64,000 nucleotides of DNA, taken from Porphyromonas gingivalis ATCC 33277 (GTDB lineage: Bacteria; Bacteroidota; Bacteroidia; Bacteroidales; Porphyromonadaceae). The stretch spans positions 1,681,501-1,745,500 of the forward strand of contig NC_010729.1 in assembly GCF_000010505.1 (NCBI RefSeq), written 5' to 3'. Of this stretch, positions 40,619 to 50,703 are shown piece after piece. A program made the translations under genes and the position numbers. Under the pieces are notes generated by a model. The model saw only the letters and a list, made by a program, of their open reading frames with translations, made no database searches and was not told the DNA's origin. How positions within the stretch are numbered: the first letter of the stretch is position 1; the number at the start of each line of letters is the position of its first letter.

Positions 40619-43600
40619 GTGATACGCTTTTTGGTCAGGCATCCGGTTTCCGTCATCATGTCCTTCCTCCTATGTTTCATATTAGGAGTGGCGGCTTATT
40701 TCTTCTTGCCGGTTTCCCTACTTCCGGACATTGCTATTCCGGAGATAACGGTCAGGATCGACAGCCCGGGACATTCGGCAAGAGAGATAGAAGACGCAGC
40801 AGTCAGTCCCCTACGCAACCGCCTGCTCCAAGTGGGTGGGCTGTCGGACATCAGAAGCGTAAGCAGGGATGACCATGCCTTCATTCGCTTAAGGATGAAT
40901 TACGGAGTGGATACGGATCTTGCCCTGATCGAAGTGAACGAGAAAGTGGATGCAGCCATGGGGGCACTCGGCAACAGGATCAAGCGTCCCGTTGTGCTCA
41001 AAGAAAATGCCTCGGACATTCCCGTTTTCTACTTGAATATATCCTTGCGCGATGACGCTGACGAAGAAGTCGGATTCCAACAGCTAAGCGAATTCGTAGA
41101 AGAAGTGGTTCGCCACCGTTTGGAGCAACTCCCCGAAGTAGCCATGACGGATATGACCGGCACCGTAAGCAGAGAACTGAGGATCATCCCGGATCGTCCG
41201 AAACTGCTTTCTCTCGGCTTTACCCTTAGCGATATAGAGGGGGCTATAAGAGGAGGCAATTTCTCTGCCGCGCAGATGCAAATAGAGGACAGGCAACTGG
41301 TCTTCAGAGTGAATCTGAACAACAAACTCGGCAGTATCGATGACATACGTACACTATACGTTCATCATGGCGATCGCTTTGTGCCGCTGCACATGTTGGC
41401 AGACATCCGCGAAGAGGTAGCCCAACCCCGCGGCTACTCCATCATAGACGGTCGGCGTGCTATTTCCCTTGCGGTGATCAAGCAGTCCGATGCTTCGATG
41501 CAGAGTTTACGCAAAGCCGTATCGGTATTGACAGGTGAGTTGCAGGCGGAGCATCCCGATATAGTATTCGACATCAATCGCAACCAGACGGAACTGTTGG
41601 ATTATACGATTTCCAATCTGTCCGGCAGTCTGCTGATCGGCTTCTTCCTTGTCTGTGCAGTGACGCTCCTGTTCATGGGGGATTTTCGCTCCTCGACGGT
41701 GATAGGCATCAATATGTTTGTCGCACTGGTTTGCAGCCTGTTCTTCCTGTATCTCTTCGGCCGAACACTGAATATCATTTCCCTGTCGGGGCTGATCATG
41801 GCATTGGGACTGATGATAGACAACAGTATAGTCGTCACCGATACGATCACCTATTACCGCCGAACGGGATTGCCTACCGAAGATGCCTGCGTGAAAGGGA
41901 CAAAAGAGGTGATCACCCCGCTCCTCAGTTCGGGACTCACCACCATAGCGATTTTCCTCCCCCTTGTTTTTCTTAGCGGAGTGGCCGGCGTGTTGTTTCT
42001 GGACGAAGCCATAGCTGTTTCCATCGGGCTGTTCACTTCGTACATAACAGCTATCATCCTCTTGCCGGTCAATTACAAACTGTTCTATCCCCTCGGCTAT
42101 CGTGACAGAGAGGAGACATTGTTGTATCGTATAACGACTGCATCCAACACGGGTCTCAATCGATTCTACGATTCGGGGCACTCCTTTTTTCAGAGGCACA
42201 GCACTATACCGTTGATCCTGTTCGTAGTAGCCATACCCCTCTGCGCCGGACTTTTCCTTTTGATCAAAAAGAAACAAATGCCGGCACTCCCTCACACAGA
42301 AACAACGGCTACCATCGACTGGGGAGAACCCGTAAGCGCGCAGCTGAACAGGCAGCGTAGCGAGGAACTGCTTGCCCGGATGCAACCATTTCTGCGTCAA
42401 GGTGCTGCCTATGCAGGGGAGCAACAGTTTCTATTCAATGGTAGCCAGGACATCGCAGATACCGAAACAGTACTTCATCTCAAGGCAGAGGACGAAAAAG
42501 GTATCGAGCAGGCAGGAGCAGAACTGCGCAAGCATATCGGCGGTAAATATCCCAAGGCGCAGTTGGAGATAACCCCTGCGGCATCCATATTCGACCACAT
42601 CTTCGATACTCGCGAACCTGAACTGCTTGCACGCCTTTACCCTGCTTCGAAAGAGGAACTGACTGTCGAGAAGGTGCAGCAGCTCACCCGATCGATAGGT
42701 TCAGCCACAAAGGAATCGGCTGCACCCATCCGCATAACCGATCAAATAGATCTGTCCATCGACATGCGTCTGCTACACCTCTACGGTATAGATATGTCAT
42801 CTGTGAAGCAAGCTTTGCAGACGGCTTTTCACCAAAATGAAATCATCGAACTGGCGGCTTCCAAGCAGCATCTGCCCGTCATCCTGACAGACAAATCGCA
42901 ATCCATAGAGGATATTTTGCGAATGACCTTCGTTCAGGGTTTTTCTCCCGATAAGACAAGCGAGTCCTCCATCCCCCTTGCTTCTCTAATGACCGTACAC
43001 CGGAGCAAAGGGCTGAAAGAGATTGCAGGAGGCAAGGGCGGTGAATATCTGCCATTGGCCTATGAGACTCCGAACGCTCCGGAGAAAATTATGCAGCAAA
43101 CCCGAGACATCATCGATAAGGAGAAAGGCTGGCATGTAGACTTCGCAGGATCATTTTTCAGCAATAGGCAAATGATTCGAGAGCTGAGCTTCGTTTTGTT
43201 GCTCTCACTACTGCTCATGTACTTCATTTTGGCTGCTCAGTTTGAAAGTTTGCTACAGCCTGTAATCGTTCTTATGGAGATACCGATCGATATAGCCCTT
43301 ACCCTGCTTGTCCTTATACTCACGGGCAATACGCTCAATCTCATGAGTGCCATCGGTATAGTGGTCGCATGCGGGATCATCGTCAATGACTCTGTTTTGA
43401 AACTGGACATGATCAATAATCTGAGACGACAGGGTATGCCCCTCAAAGAAGCCATCCATACGGCAGGAGTGAGACGGCTCCGCTCCATCGTCATGACCAG
43501 CTTGACCACAATCATTGCCTTGGTGCCCACACTCTTCGCTTCGGACTTCGGCTCTTCGTTACAGAAACCTCTGGTCATCGCTCTTATCAGTGCCATGTTT

Positions 43601-43690
43601 TTCGGCACTCTCGTCAGTCTTTTTGTAATTCCGCATATTTATGCTTTCATCTATAGCAAACGTTCGCATGAGATCAGTGAAGAAAGGTAA
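40619..43690 (+). CDS. RND efflux pump, first
   Basis: This is a 1023-residue inner membrane protein with twelve predicted helices and two large periplasmic loops. The GTG start at 40619 is preferred because it supplies the usual RND opening (MIRFLVRHPVSVIMSFLL) before LPVSLLPDIAIPEITVRIDSPG. The proton-relay Asp lies in ALGLMIDNSIVVTDTITYYRR (about residue 400). The helix-10 site reads VVACGIIVNDSVLKL, so the AcrB-type Lys is not present there, as in other Bacteroidetes pumps of this sort. The 3' end overlaps the TolC-type gene by 23 bases. It is likely a proton-driven exporter of toxic compounds; the substrate is unknown. Confidence 0.92.
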   Translation: MIRFLVRHPVSVIMSFLLCFILGVAAYFFLPVSLLPDIAIPEITVRIDSPGHSAREIEDAAVSPLRNRLLQVGGLSDIRSVSRDDHAFIRLRMNYGVDTDLALIEVNEKVDAAMGALGNRIKRPVVLKENASDIPVFYLNISLRDDADEEVGFQQLSEFVEEVVRHRLEQLPEVAMTDMTGTVSRELRIIPDRPKLLSLGFTLSDIEGAIRGGNFSAAQMQIEDRQLVFRVNLNNKLGSIDDIRTLYVHHGDRFVPLHMLADIREEVAQPRGYSIIDGRRAISLAVIKQSDASMQSLRKAVSVLTGELQAEHPDIVFDINRNQTELLDYTISNLSGSLLIGFFLVCAVTLLFMGDFRSSTVIGINMFVALVCSLFFLYLFGRTLNIISLSGLIMALGLMIDNSIVVTDTITYYRRTGLPTEDACVKGTKEVITPLLSSGLTTIAIFLPLVFLSGVAGVLFLDEAIAVSIGLFTSYITAIILLPVNYKLFYPLGYRDREETLLYRITTASNTGLNRFYDSGHSFFQRHSTIPLILFVVAIPLCAGLFLLIKKKQMPALPHTETTATIDWGEPVSAQLNRQRSEELLARMQPFLRQGAAYAGEQQFLFNGSQDIADTETVLHLKAEDEKGIEQAGAELRKHIGGKYPKAQLEITPAASIFDHIFDTREPELLARLYPASKEELTVEKVQQLTRSIGSATKESAAPIRITDQIDLSIDMRLLHLYGIDMSSVKQALQTAFHQNEIIELAASKQHLPVILTDKSQSIEDILRMTFVQGFSPDKTSESSIPLASLMTVHRSKGLKEIAGGKGGEYLPLAYETPNAPEKIMQQTRDIIDKEKGWHVDFAGSFFSNRQMIRELSFVLLLSLLLMYFILAAQFESLLQPVIVLMEIPIDIALTLLVLILTGNTLNLMSAIGIVVACGIIVNDSVLKLDMINNLRRQGMPLKEAIHTAGVRRLRSIVMTSLTTIIALVPTLFASDFGSSLQKPLVIALISAMFFGTLVSLFVIPHIYAFIYSKRSHEISEER

Positions 43691-45158
43691 GTTCTCTCTT
43701 CTATTCCTGTTGTTTTGTACTCCGCTCTTGGCTTGGGGACAGAGGTCGGGTGTACTACAAGCAAGCATAGATGACATAGTGACAATGAGCCGACACAATA
43801 CCCCCGGGGAGCAGCAAGCTCGCAACCGGTTTCTGTCCGAATACTGGACATACCGTCAATTTCTCGCCAACCGAAAGCCACGAGTTTCTTTCGAATCCGT
43901 ACCTGTCTCTTACAGCAGGAGCTACATCAAACGGTACAACTCTGCATTGAATATAGACGAATACCGCCCATCCACCACTTGGAACTCTTCGGTAGGGATC
44001 AATTTGGAGCAAAACATAGACTTCCTTGGCGGTACTTTCTCTCTCAGTAGCGATTTATCCTATATGAAGAATATAGGAGACCCCGGCTACAAACAATACA
44101 ATGCCGTGCCGGTAGCTATCAGATACAGCCAAAACCTATTGGGATATAACGAATTCAAGTGGGAGAAAAAACTGGCTCCGCTGCGCTACAAAGAAGCCGA
44201 CAAAACCTTTGTCAAAACGCTGGAAGAGAACACCTACAAGGTACTGGCTGCCTACTTCGACGTAGCCATGGCAAAAGAAGAATATGCCATGGCTATGGAA
44301 AACGTGAGTAATAGCGATACGCTTTACAGACTGGGAGAAAAGCGTTTTGCCATAGCCTCCATTTCCAAATCGGACTTGCTGGCTCTCAAACTGGACAAAC
44401 TCAATGCCGGCAACAGCCTGCTACATGCCCGAACGGCGCTCAGAAAGAGCTATTCTTCTCTGATCAATCTATTGGGGCTACCCGAGGATACCGAAATAGA
44501 TCCGATGTTGCCCACATCCGTACCCGAACTCAGGATCTCGCGAGAGCAGGCAATCGAATCGGCACGCAAGAACAATCCGGAGCTATTGCAGGCCACCAAT
44601 AATCTGATCCAGCGTGAACAATCGGTGACAAAAGCATCATTGGAGCGGTGGTTCAGTGTAGACCTATCGGCCGGTATCGGCTTCAATCAGGTGTCGGAAG
44701 CCTTCGCCGGTGTCTACAAACATCCGTTGCGACAAGACATGGTCTCCATATCTCTGAGTATTCCGCTCATCGACTGGGGCATGAAAAGAGGGAGATACAA
44801 TATGGCAAAAAGCAACTACCGCGTAGCTCTATCCGACATGCGATTGAAAGAAACAGATCTCTTTCGCGATATTGCCATTACCATCGACGAGATCGAAATG
44901 GAAACCGACCTATTCAAAGCGGCAGAAGAGGCTATGCAGCTGGCCAAGGAGTCGTACACCTATGCCAGAGAACGATTTGTCCTTGGCAAAGGAAGCCTGA
45001 ACGATATGCTCTTGGCGCGAAGCAGAAATGCCGAGGCTCGCAAAAATGCGATTCTATCGATGAAAAACTTCTGGCTCAGCTACTACAAGCTGAGGATGCT
45101 GACGCTGTATGACTTCATTGACGGACTGGATTTGACTGCCCCCATATCGGAAGAGTAG
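43668..45158 (+). CDS. TolC-type outer membrane efflux channel
   Basis: This is a 496-residue protein; the ATG at 43668 (MRSVKKGKFSLLFLLFCTPL, then LAWGQ) gives a normal signal peptide and overlaps the RND gene by 23 bases, while an in-frame ATG at 43641 would add nine residues. Two similar halves of long helices and barrel strands are present. They include YKVLAAYFDVAMAKEEYAMAMENVSNSDTLYRLGEKRFAIASISKSDLLALKL in the first and MKETDLFRDIAITIDEIEMETDLF-like sequence in the second. RERFVLGKGSLNDMLLARS-type text marks the second conserved hairpin. It completes a tripartite pump with the two genes before it. Confidence 0.9.
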   Translation: MRSVKKGKFSLLFLLFCTPLLAWGQRSGVLQASIDDIVTMSRHNTPGEQQARNRFLSEYWTYRQFLANRKPRVSFESVPVSYSRSYIKRYNSALNIDEYRPSTTWNSSVGINLEQNIDFLGGTFSLSSDLSYMKNIGDPGYKQYNAVPVAIRYSQNLLGYNEFKWEKKLAPLRYKEADKTFVKTLEENTYKVLAAYFDVAMAKEEYAMAMENVSNSDTLYRLGEKRFAIASISKSDLLALKLDKLNAGNSLLHARTALRKSYSSLINLLGLPEDTEIDPMLPTSVPELRISREQAIESARKNNPELLQATNNLIQREQSVTKASLERWFSVDLSAGIGFNQVSEAFAGVYKHPLRQDMVSISLSIPLIDWGMKRGRYNMAKSNYRVALSDMRLKETDLFRDIAITIDEIEMETDLFKAAEEAMQLAKESYTYARERFVLGKGSLNDMLLARSRNAEARKNAILSMKNFWLSYYKLRMLTLYDFIDGLDLTAPISEE

Positions 45159-45197
45159 TCACCGGGCAATCGAAGAAAAGGAGAAGAGAAGAAAAAG

Positions 45198-48100
45198 ATG
45201 AAAGAGTCTGCACGCAAAACCTCTTCATTCACCGTCATAGTCGTCTTCGTGTGCTTGACTTTGACAGGACTGGCGTTGGGCAACCTGCTCCCTGTCAAAC
45301 TCCATCCGGATCATAGTATGCCGGAGCTAACGATCTCTTTCAGTATGCCGAAAGCATCGGCTTCTCTGGTGGAGTCCGAACTTTCCTCTCCTCTTGAAAA
45401 GGTTTTGTCCGGTATTGCCGGCCTTACGGGCATAACCTCCCATTCGAGCGATGGGATGGGGGTGATACGATTGAGTTTCGACAAATATGTGGATATTGAG
45501 AGAGCACGCTTCGAAGCCTCTACCCGTATCCGTTTGATCCGGTCCGAATTGCCTCATACAGCCGGCTATCCTACGATTCGCACGGGGCGCACCTCCGACC
45601 AAGATGCCAAAACTGTTCTATCCTATTCCATAGGCGCACCCCATGCCTCCTCGGATATTGAGACAGAAGTGGAGAGACACATACTTCCTCTGCTAAGGGA
45701 AGTAGATGATATAGGCGACATCATTCTAACCGGCGGTCGGAAACAAGAATACCTTTTGGCCTACGATCCCGAACAAATCAGAATCTTAGGGATCAGTCCG
45801 GATGACATAGCTACGGCTATTGGCTCGCACTTTCGGAACGATTTCATCGGTTTGGCCGGAATACCCGACTCCGTCGGGGGAGAGAACCATATCCGCATTC
45901 GCCTGTCGGAAGAGGCAAACAATGTTTTCGATCTCTCCCGTATTTTCATCCCTGCCAAGGACAAATCTCTGATTCCGATCAGTCGGCTGCTGACGATAAG
46001 ACAGAAGGAGATCCCCCGACGGGAATACTACAGAGTGAACGGACTGAACAGTATCTATCTTCGAGTCTTATCTTCTTCGTCTGCCAATCAGATAGCCCTC
46101 TCCAAGCAAATAGGCCGAATCATGGATGATGTAGGAAGGGAACTTCCTGAGGGTTATCGAATAACCAAACTCTTCGATTCGGCCGAGAGCATCAGCCTCG
46201 AACTGAACAATATATTGGTGCGATCCGGAATCACCATCCTCCTCCTACTGCTGTTCACACTGATCACCACGCGTAACGTGCGCTATATGGCTACGGTGAC
46301 CATCAGCCTTATTGCCAACGTAGCCATAGCCTTTGCTTTCTATTACCTTTTCGGCTTGGAAATACAGCTATATACGCTTGCCGCCATTACGATCTCTTTG
46401 AGTTTTATCATAGACAATAGCATTGTCATGATCGAACATCTCCTTCGACGAGGCGACAGGTCGGCCATCACAGCCATATTGGCGGCTACGCTTACTACCG
46501 TCTCGGCTATGATTATCGTCTTCTTCCTGCCCGAAGCACAGCAGAAGAACCTCGGAGATTTTGCCCGCGTTATTATCATTAACCTTTGTGTATCCATCAT
46601 CGTAGCACTCTTCCTCGTTCCGTCCCTGTTCGAACGCCTCTCCTTCTCTTCCCGACGGACAGGCCGCTCCCCACACAAGATGGTCGTAACTATTCGTTTA
46701 CTCTCCTTTTACAGCACTCTCTCCTCTTTCTTGTATCGACGTAGAAGATGGGTTTTCATCGGATTTGCCTTCCTCTTCGGTCTTCCCCTTTTCCTGCTTC
46801 CGAAAGAAATAGAGGGCGATACGGACTTAGCCCGACTATACAACAATACGATAGGCTCTACTGCTTACAGGAAAATCCGCCCCTATACCGATGTTGCATT
46901 AGGGGGAACCCTCCGCCCTTTCCTCATGCAAATATCCTCCGGATCGGAAAAGAAATGGGAGAAGCCCGTGATCCATGTAAATGTGCAAATGCCGGTAGGC
47001 AGTACCGCCGATGCTACGAACGAATATGTGACCAAGCTGGAACGATTCCTCGCTCAAGCCAAGGGGATTTCTTACTTCGAAACCTCGGTGACAGGGGAGA
47101 GAGCGGCATCGATCGGCATCCATTTCAAAGACAGCCATGCCCGAGGCAATTATCCTTACGATCTGCACCAGGGGCTCGTCGGTCGAATATTGAGTATCGG
47201 GGGTGGTTATTGCAGGACGTATGGCCTGGAAAATGTGTCTTTCAGCAACATCCGTGAGAAAGAATACGGCTCGAATGCTATCAAACTCACGGGGTACAAC
47301 TATGATGCACTGCTCGCTCAGGCACGACTCGAAGCTATACGGCTGTCCGCCAAAGCTGCAATACGCAATGTCAGCATTGCATCGAACCGATACTCTCTGT
47401 CCGAAGAACAGGAGTTACACCTCAGCCCCTATGAGGGGAGTCATGCGTTCCTCGGCATCAGTCCGCACGACTTGGTGGCGGCCGTCAATGAACAGAGCCG
47501 AACGGAACAGCCTCTGCCGGAAATCATCATTGACGGGCAGCCTGTACAGTTAGCCATGGCAGCACGAACTCACCATGCCGGCAGCAAATGGATGTTGGAG
47601 AATAGCCCCTTATATGTCGGGGGCAAAACGATAAAGCTCAAAGATTATGGCGAGATGCAAGTCGTACTACAACCGCAAGCCATCGTGAGGGAAAATAAGA
47701 ACTACGTCCTGTACGTCTTGTACAATCACATGGGTACGATCAGACAATCGCAGGCTTTCATCGAGAAGGAAATACAACGACTCAATGCCGAACTACCCAT
47801 AGGGTACAAGGCGATGGAGCCGGAATACAAAGAATGGGAGAATGAGAGAGGCAAGTTGGTCTGGGCATTGATCGGCATCATCGTGCTGATTTTCTTCATC
47901 ACGAGTATTCTGTTCGACTCTTTGTACTACACCTGGGTCGTACTCAGCATCATCCCTATTTCATTCATAGGTATCTTCATCGTTTTCTCGGTCTTTCGGC
48001 TTCCCTTCGAGGAGGGTGGTTTCGCTGCCATGATCCTCCTCTGCGGGATAACGGTGAATGCATCCATTTATCTGATCAATGACTATTTGCACCGGCGTCG

Positions 48101-48329
48101 AAAGCATCCTTCCATCAGTCCCCTCGATGCCTACAGACGTGCCGTGCACAACAAAACATTCGCCATATTACTGACAGTGATATCCACCGTTCTCGGCTTC
48201 GTCCCATTCGTCGTCGATAAGGGAGCTTCGCTCTTTTGGCACTCGCTTTCGATGGGAGTGATATTCGGATTGCTCTTCTCTACGCTGATGCTCTTCCTGA
48301 TCCTGCCCTGTTTCTTAGGTCGGGATTGA
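45198..48329 (+). CDS. RND efflux pump, second and divergent
   Basis: This is a 1043-residue RND-type membrane protein, clearly related to but well diverged from the first pump of the locus. It has the usual two halves: LLPVKLHPDHSMPELTISFSMP at the start, LSFIIDNSIVMIEHLLRRG (relay Asp, about residue 405), and MILLCGITVNASIYLINDYLHRRRK in the second half. Helix 10 lacks the AcrB Lys and also the Asp seen in the first pump (VNAS versus VNDS). It lies 39 bases after the TolC-type gene. The locus has one adaptor and one outer channel for two pumps. The two RND proteins may form a mixed trimer, as shown for MdtB/MdtC, or use the same partners in turn. Confidence 0.88.
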   Translation: MKESARKTSSFTVIVVFVCLTLTGLALGNLLPVKLHPDHSMPELTISFSMPKASASLVESELSSPLEKVLSGIAGLTGITSHSSDGMGVIRLSFDKYVDIERARFEASTRIRLIRSELPHTAGYPTIRTGRTSDQDAKTVLSYSIGAPHASSDIETEVERHILPLLREVDDIGDIILTGGRKQEYLLAYDPEQIRILGISPDDIATAIGSHFRNDFIGLAGIPDSVGGENHIRIRLSEEANNVFDLSRIFIPAKDKSLIPISRLLTIRQKEIPRREYYRVNGLNSIYLRVLSSSSANQIALSKQIGRIMDDVGRELPEGYRITKLFDSAESISLELNNILVRSGITILLLLLFTLITTRNVRYMATVTISLIANVAIAFAFYYLFGLEIQLYTLAAITISLSFIIDNSIVMIEHLLRRGDRSAITAILAATLTTVSAMIIVFFLPEAQQKNLGDFARVIIINLCVSIIVALFLVPSLFERLSFSSRRTGRSPHKMVVTIRLLSFYSTLSSFLYRRRRWVFIGFAFLFGLPLFLLPKEIEGDTDLARLYNNTIGSTAYRKIRPYTDVALGGTLRPFLMQISSGSEKKWEKPVIHVNVQMPVGSTADATNEYVTKLERFLAQAKGISYFETSVTGERAASIGIHFKDSHARGNYPYDLHQGLVGRILSIGGGYCRTYGLENVSFSNIREKEYGSNAIKLTGYNYDALLAQARLEAIRLSAKAAIRNVSIASNRYSLSEEQELHLSPYEGSHAFLGISPHDLVAAVNEQSRTEQPLPEIIIDGQPVQLAMAARTHHAGSKWMLENSPLYVGGKTIKLKDYGEMQVVLQPQAIVRENKNYVLYVLYNHMGTIRQSQAFIEKEIQRLNAELPIGYKAMEPEYKEWENERGKLVWALIGIIVLIFFITSILFDSLYYTWVVLSIIPISFIGIFIVFSVFRLPFEEGGFAAMILLCGITVNASIYLINDYLHRRRKHPSISPLDAYRRAVHNKTFAILLTVISTVLGFVPFVVDKGASLFWHSLSMGVIFGLLFSTLMLFLILPCFLGRD

Positions 48330-48697
48330 AAAAACTTTAAGTTAAGCTCTACAAAAGACTGCTAACAGGCATTGCTATCTTCCGGCATAAATTTGCCTCG
48401 AATTGCAGGAGCTTCATCTCTATTCCGGTTGGCTTCCGCACCGAAATTTTCTCACTTATAGTTCCACAAAATGCGACGCGTAAATTTTTTTGTTTCAGTA
48501 CACGTCACCGGATCAAATGAGAACTCTTTTCATAAATCGGAAAACTGAACGGGCACAAAACTAAAAGAACAGGGCATGTCAAATAAGCAGAATGAAGCAC
48601 GAATCTGTATTTTCCGGCAAATGGATGAGCAAATAAATACCTTTGTGATGAACAAGAAAGACGAAAGAATAAGACAATACAGAGGCAATACATCGGA
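48330..48697. other. Intergenic region before the esterase gene
   Basis: I see no gene in this stretch of 368 bases. A TACCTTTG box (48638-48645), 53 bases before the esterase ATG, fits a Bacteroidetes -7 element; no -33 element is evident. Confidence 0.45.
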
Positions 48698-49537
48698 ATG
48701 AAAAAAAGAATACTACAGATCATCATACTGCTATCGGTATCGATCGTTCAGGGATTTGCTGCCGGTGTGGAAAGACTGTCGGTGCCAAGCGCGTCGATGA
48801 ATAAGGAGATCCCTGTACTCGTAGTGCTTCCGGATATAGCCTTGGCGAGCGAGGGCGGAGATTGCCCCGTGGTGTACCTGCTGCATGGCTATGGCGGAAA
48901 TGCCGAAACATGGCTAACCGTTAAGCCGGACCTCCCGCAGATAGCAGATCAAAAAGGGATCATCTTCGTTTGTCCCGATGCACAGAATAGCTGGTATTGG
49001 GATAGTCCGGTCGATTCGGCCTTTCGCTACGAGACGTTTGTCGCTTCCGAGTTGGTCGGATATATAGACTTGCACTACAAAACCATTGCAGAGAGAAAGG
49101 GGCGAGCTATCGCCGGACTCAGCATGGGTGGGCACGGCGCCTTATGGATCGCCTTTCGGCATCAGGACGCGTTCGGAGCCTGTGGGAGCATGAGCGGTTG
49201 TGCGGATATTCGTCCCTTTCCGAACAACTGGGAGATAAGCAGACGGCTTGGCTCTTTCGCCGAGAATCCGAAGCTATGGGACGAGTACACTGTGATCAAC
49301 AACCTCGACAGCTTGAGAGGGGCCGCACTTGCTATCCTAATAGATTGCGGAGTGGAGGATTTCTTTCTGGATGTCAACAAAGAGCTGCATGCCTCACTTC
49401 TGGCAAGGCAAATCGATCATGATTTTACCATCCGCCCGGGAGGGCACAACAGAGCTTATTGGCACAATGCCATAGATTATCAGATCTTATTTTTCGAAAA
49501 ATACTTCCGCCGGCACATCGAATCTCAGGTAGAATAA
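48698..49537 (+). CDS. Exported alpha/beta-hydrolase esterase (esterase D-like)
   Basis: This is a 279-residue protein with a signal peptide (MKKRILQIIILLSVSIVQGF, then AAG). The alpha/beta fold of the esterase D/PHB-depolymerase-like group is visible: PVVYLLHGYGGNAETWLTV (oxyanion-hole loop, about 55-70), and AIAGLSMGGHGALWIAF with the nucleophile Ser near residue 144. LIDCGVEDFFLDVNKELHASL holds the likely acid near 225, and RPGGHNRAYWHNAIDYQI the catalytic His near 253. The natural substrate is unknown; acyl or feruloyl-type esters are typical for the group. It is apparently transcribed alone. Confidence 0.9.
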   Translation: MKKRILQIIILLSVSIVQGFAAGVERLSVPSASMNKEIPVLVVLPDIALASEGGDCPVVYLLHGYGGNAETWLTVKPDLPQIADQKGIIFVCPDAQNSWYWDSPVDSAFRYETFVASELVGYIDLHYKTIAERKGRAIAGLSMGGHGALWIAFRHQDAFGACGSMSGCADIRPFPNNWEISRRLGSFAENPKLWDEYTVINNLDSLRGAALAILIDCGVEDFFLDVNKELHASLLARQIDHDFTIRPGGHNRAYWHNAIDYQILFFEKYFRRHIESQVE

Positions 49538-49572
49538 GATCAAAAAAGAATATCGGCAAAGGCCGCTACCTC

Positions 49573-50232
49573 TCAATTCGCAAGAGCCATGCACTTGGTG
49601 CCGGGGAGCAGGAGAAGATCGTCCAAAGAATAAACACGCCGTCCTGCCACTGAGATGGACGGCCGGATCGGCAGCAAAGAATCCGCTCTGAGCAAAGCGG
49701 CAGCAACCAACTCGGTACAATACAGCTCGGCATCGGAGGCCGAATCAAAAGCAAAATCGAAAGGAACTTGACGTTCGCGATAGTCGAGAGCAGCTCTGAC
49801 AAAGTGCAACAGGACGGAATCAGGAAGATGGAGACGATAGATACCTGCACGCCGCGAATGTGCAAGGAATGACGAAAGGGATTCCAAGGCGACTCCTCCA
49901 TGTCCACTGCTCGGATCTTCTTCGGTATGGACTACCGAGCAACTATCCGTACCGGCATAAAGAACGATGCCGATATGGCTATATTCTTGTGCCGAAGAGG
50001 CCTTTTTCCTGAAAAGACCGGAATACCACGAAGTGCCTAAGCGACAGATGAGGTCGCCATCGCGCAATTCCGTTCCTTCGGGGAAGGCAGGTACAAAAAA
50101 CCTTTCTTTCCTGCCCTGCGAGCATGCACTCAGACAGAGCAGAAAAGAAAGGGAGAGAATGCACCGGGTAACGAATGCATTAAGACGTAAAACCGTAAAT
50201 CCGAAGGGATGCTTATTTCCCGATCGCTTCAT
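49573..50232 (-). CDS. YiiX/YebB-like NlpC/P60-fold lipoprotein
   Basis: This is a 219-residue protein with a lipoprotein signal (lipobox LCLSAC, Cys37). The ATG at 50232 is used rather than a TTG two codons earlier. The body fits the YiiX-like branch of the permuted NlpC/P60 papain-like fold: LRDGDLICRLGTSWYSGLF, EYSHIGIVLYAG (His of the catalytic pair, about 82), HTEEDPSSGHGGVALESL, and SDAELYCTELVAAAL (active Cys, about 175). Family members act on amides or lipids in the envelope; the substrate is unknown. The start overlaps the end of the DUF4878 gene by 20 bases, indicating an operon of two lipoproteins. It is convergent with the esterase gene. Confidence 0.82.
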   Translation of the reverse strand: MKRSGNKHPFGFTVLRLNAFVTRCILSLSFLLCLSACSQGRKERFFVPAFPEGTELRDGDLICRLGTSWYSGLFRKKASSAQEYSHIGIVLYAGTDSCSVVHTEEDPSSGHGGVALESLSSFLAHSRRAGIYRLHLPDSVLLHFVRAALDYRERQVPFDFAFDSASDAELYCTELVAAALLRADSLLPIRPSISVAGRRVYSLDDLLLLPGTKCMALAN

Positions 50233-50557
50233 CGACAAGCCATTTGTTGTCGATATTCACCACATGAACCGTGGTTGTATCATCTTCGAAATCCAGATAG
50301 GTGACCCAAGCTTCCTTCTCCACAATACTATCCTTGATAAAGGTAAACTTGTAGTTTGGTTTGGCCTCTCCGCCCAAAGCACCATACAGATCGACAAGCT
50401 TATTGGTGCGTTCCGTGCAATACTTCTTAGCCTCTTCATATTTCTGTTTGGCCATGTTCTCCGAGAAGTTCTTTACAGCATCTTTCGGGCCGGACGATGA
50501 ACAGCCGGCCATCAGGGCAGCGGCAAACAATGCCGCTCCGATTTTCCATCTTTTCAT
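50213..50557 (-). CDS. DUF4878 family lipoprotein
   Basis: This is a 114-residue protein with a lipoprotein signal (MKRWKIGAALFAAALMAGC, Cys19). The rest (DAVKNFSENMAKQKYEEAKKYC, then KFTFIKDSIVEKEAWVTYLDFEDD, then VNIDNKWLVDEAI) matches the small cystatin/NTF2-like DUF4878 pattern. It is the first gene of a two-gene operon with the YiiX-like gene (20-base overlap). A TATCTTTG box lies upstream on the minus strand. The function is unknown; such proteins are common in Bacteroidetes envelopes. Confidence 0.85.
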   Translation of the reverse strand: MKRWKIGAALFAAALMAGCSSSGPKDAVKNFSENMAKQKYEEAKKYCTERTNKLVDLYGALGGEAKPNYKFTFIKDSIVEKEAWVTYLDFEDDTTTVHVVNIDNKWLVDEAIGK

Positions 50558-50593
50558 ATTAGAATTTTTACTTTTTAAGTATCAGTTGCTTAG

Positions 50594-50601
50594 CAAAGAT
50601 A
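50594..50601 (-). promoter_or_regulatory. -7 box for the DUF4878-YiiX operon
   Basis: The minus strand reads TATCTTTG about 37 bases before the ATG of the DUF4878 gene, fitting TAnnTTTG. No -33 TTG is seen. Confidence 0.45.
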
Positions 50602-50703
50602 GCGAATATCCCTATCTCCTCATTCGTGCAGGTGACAATAATCGTCCGAAAAAAGGCCGAAAGGAGAGACAAGGCCGGTAAAATGTGGAGCCGGAATCAG
50701 GAG

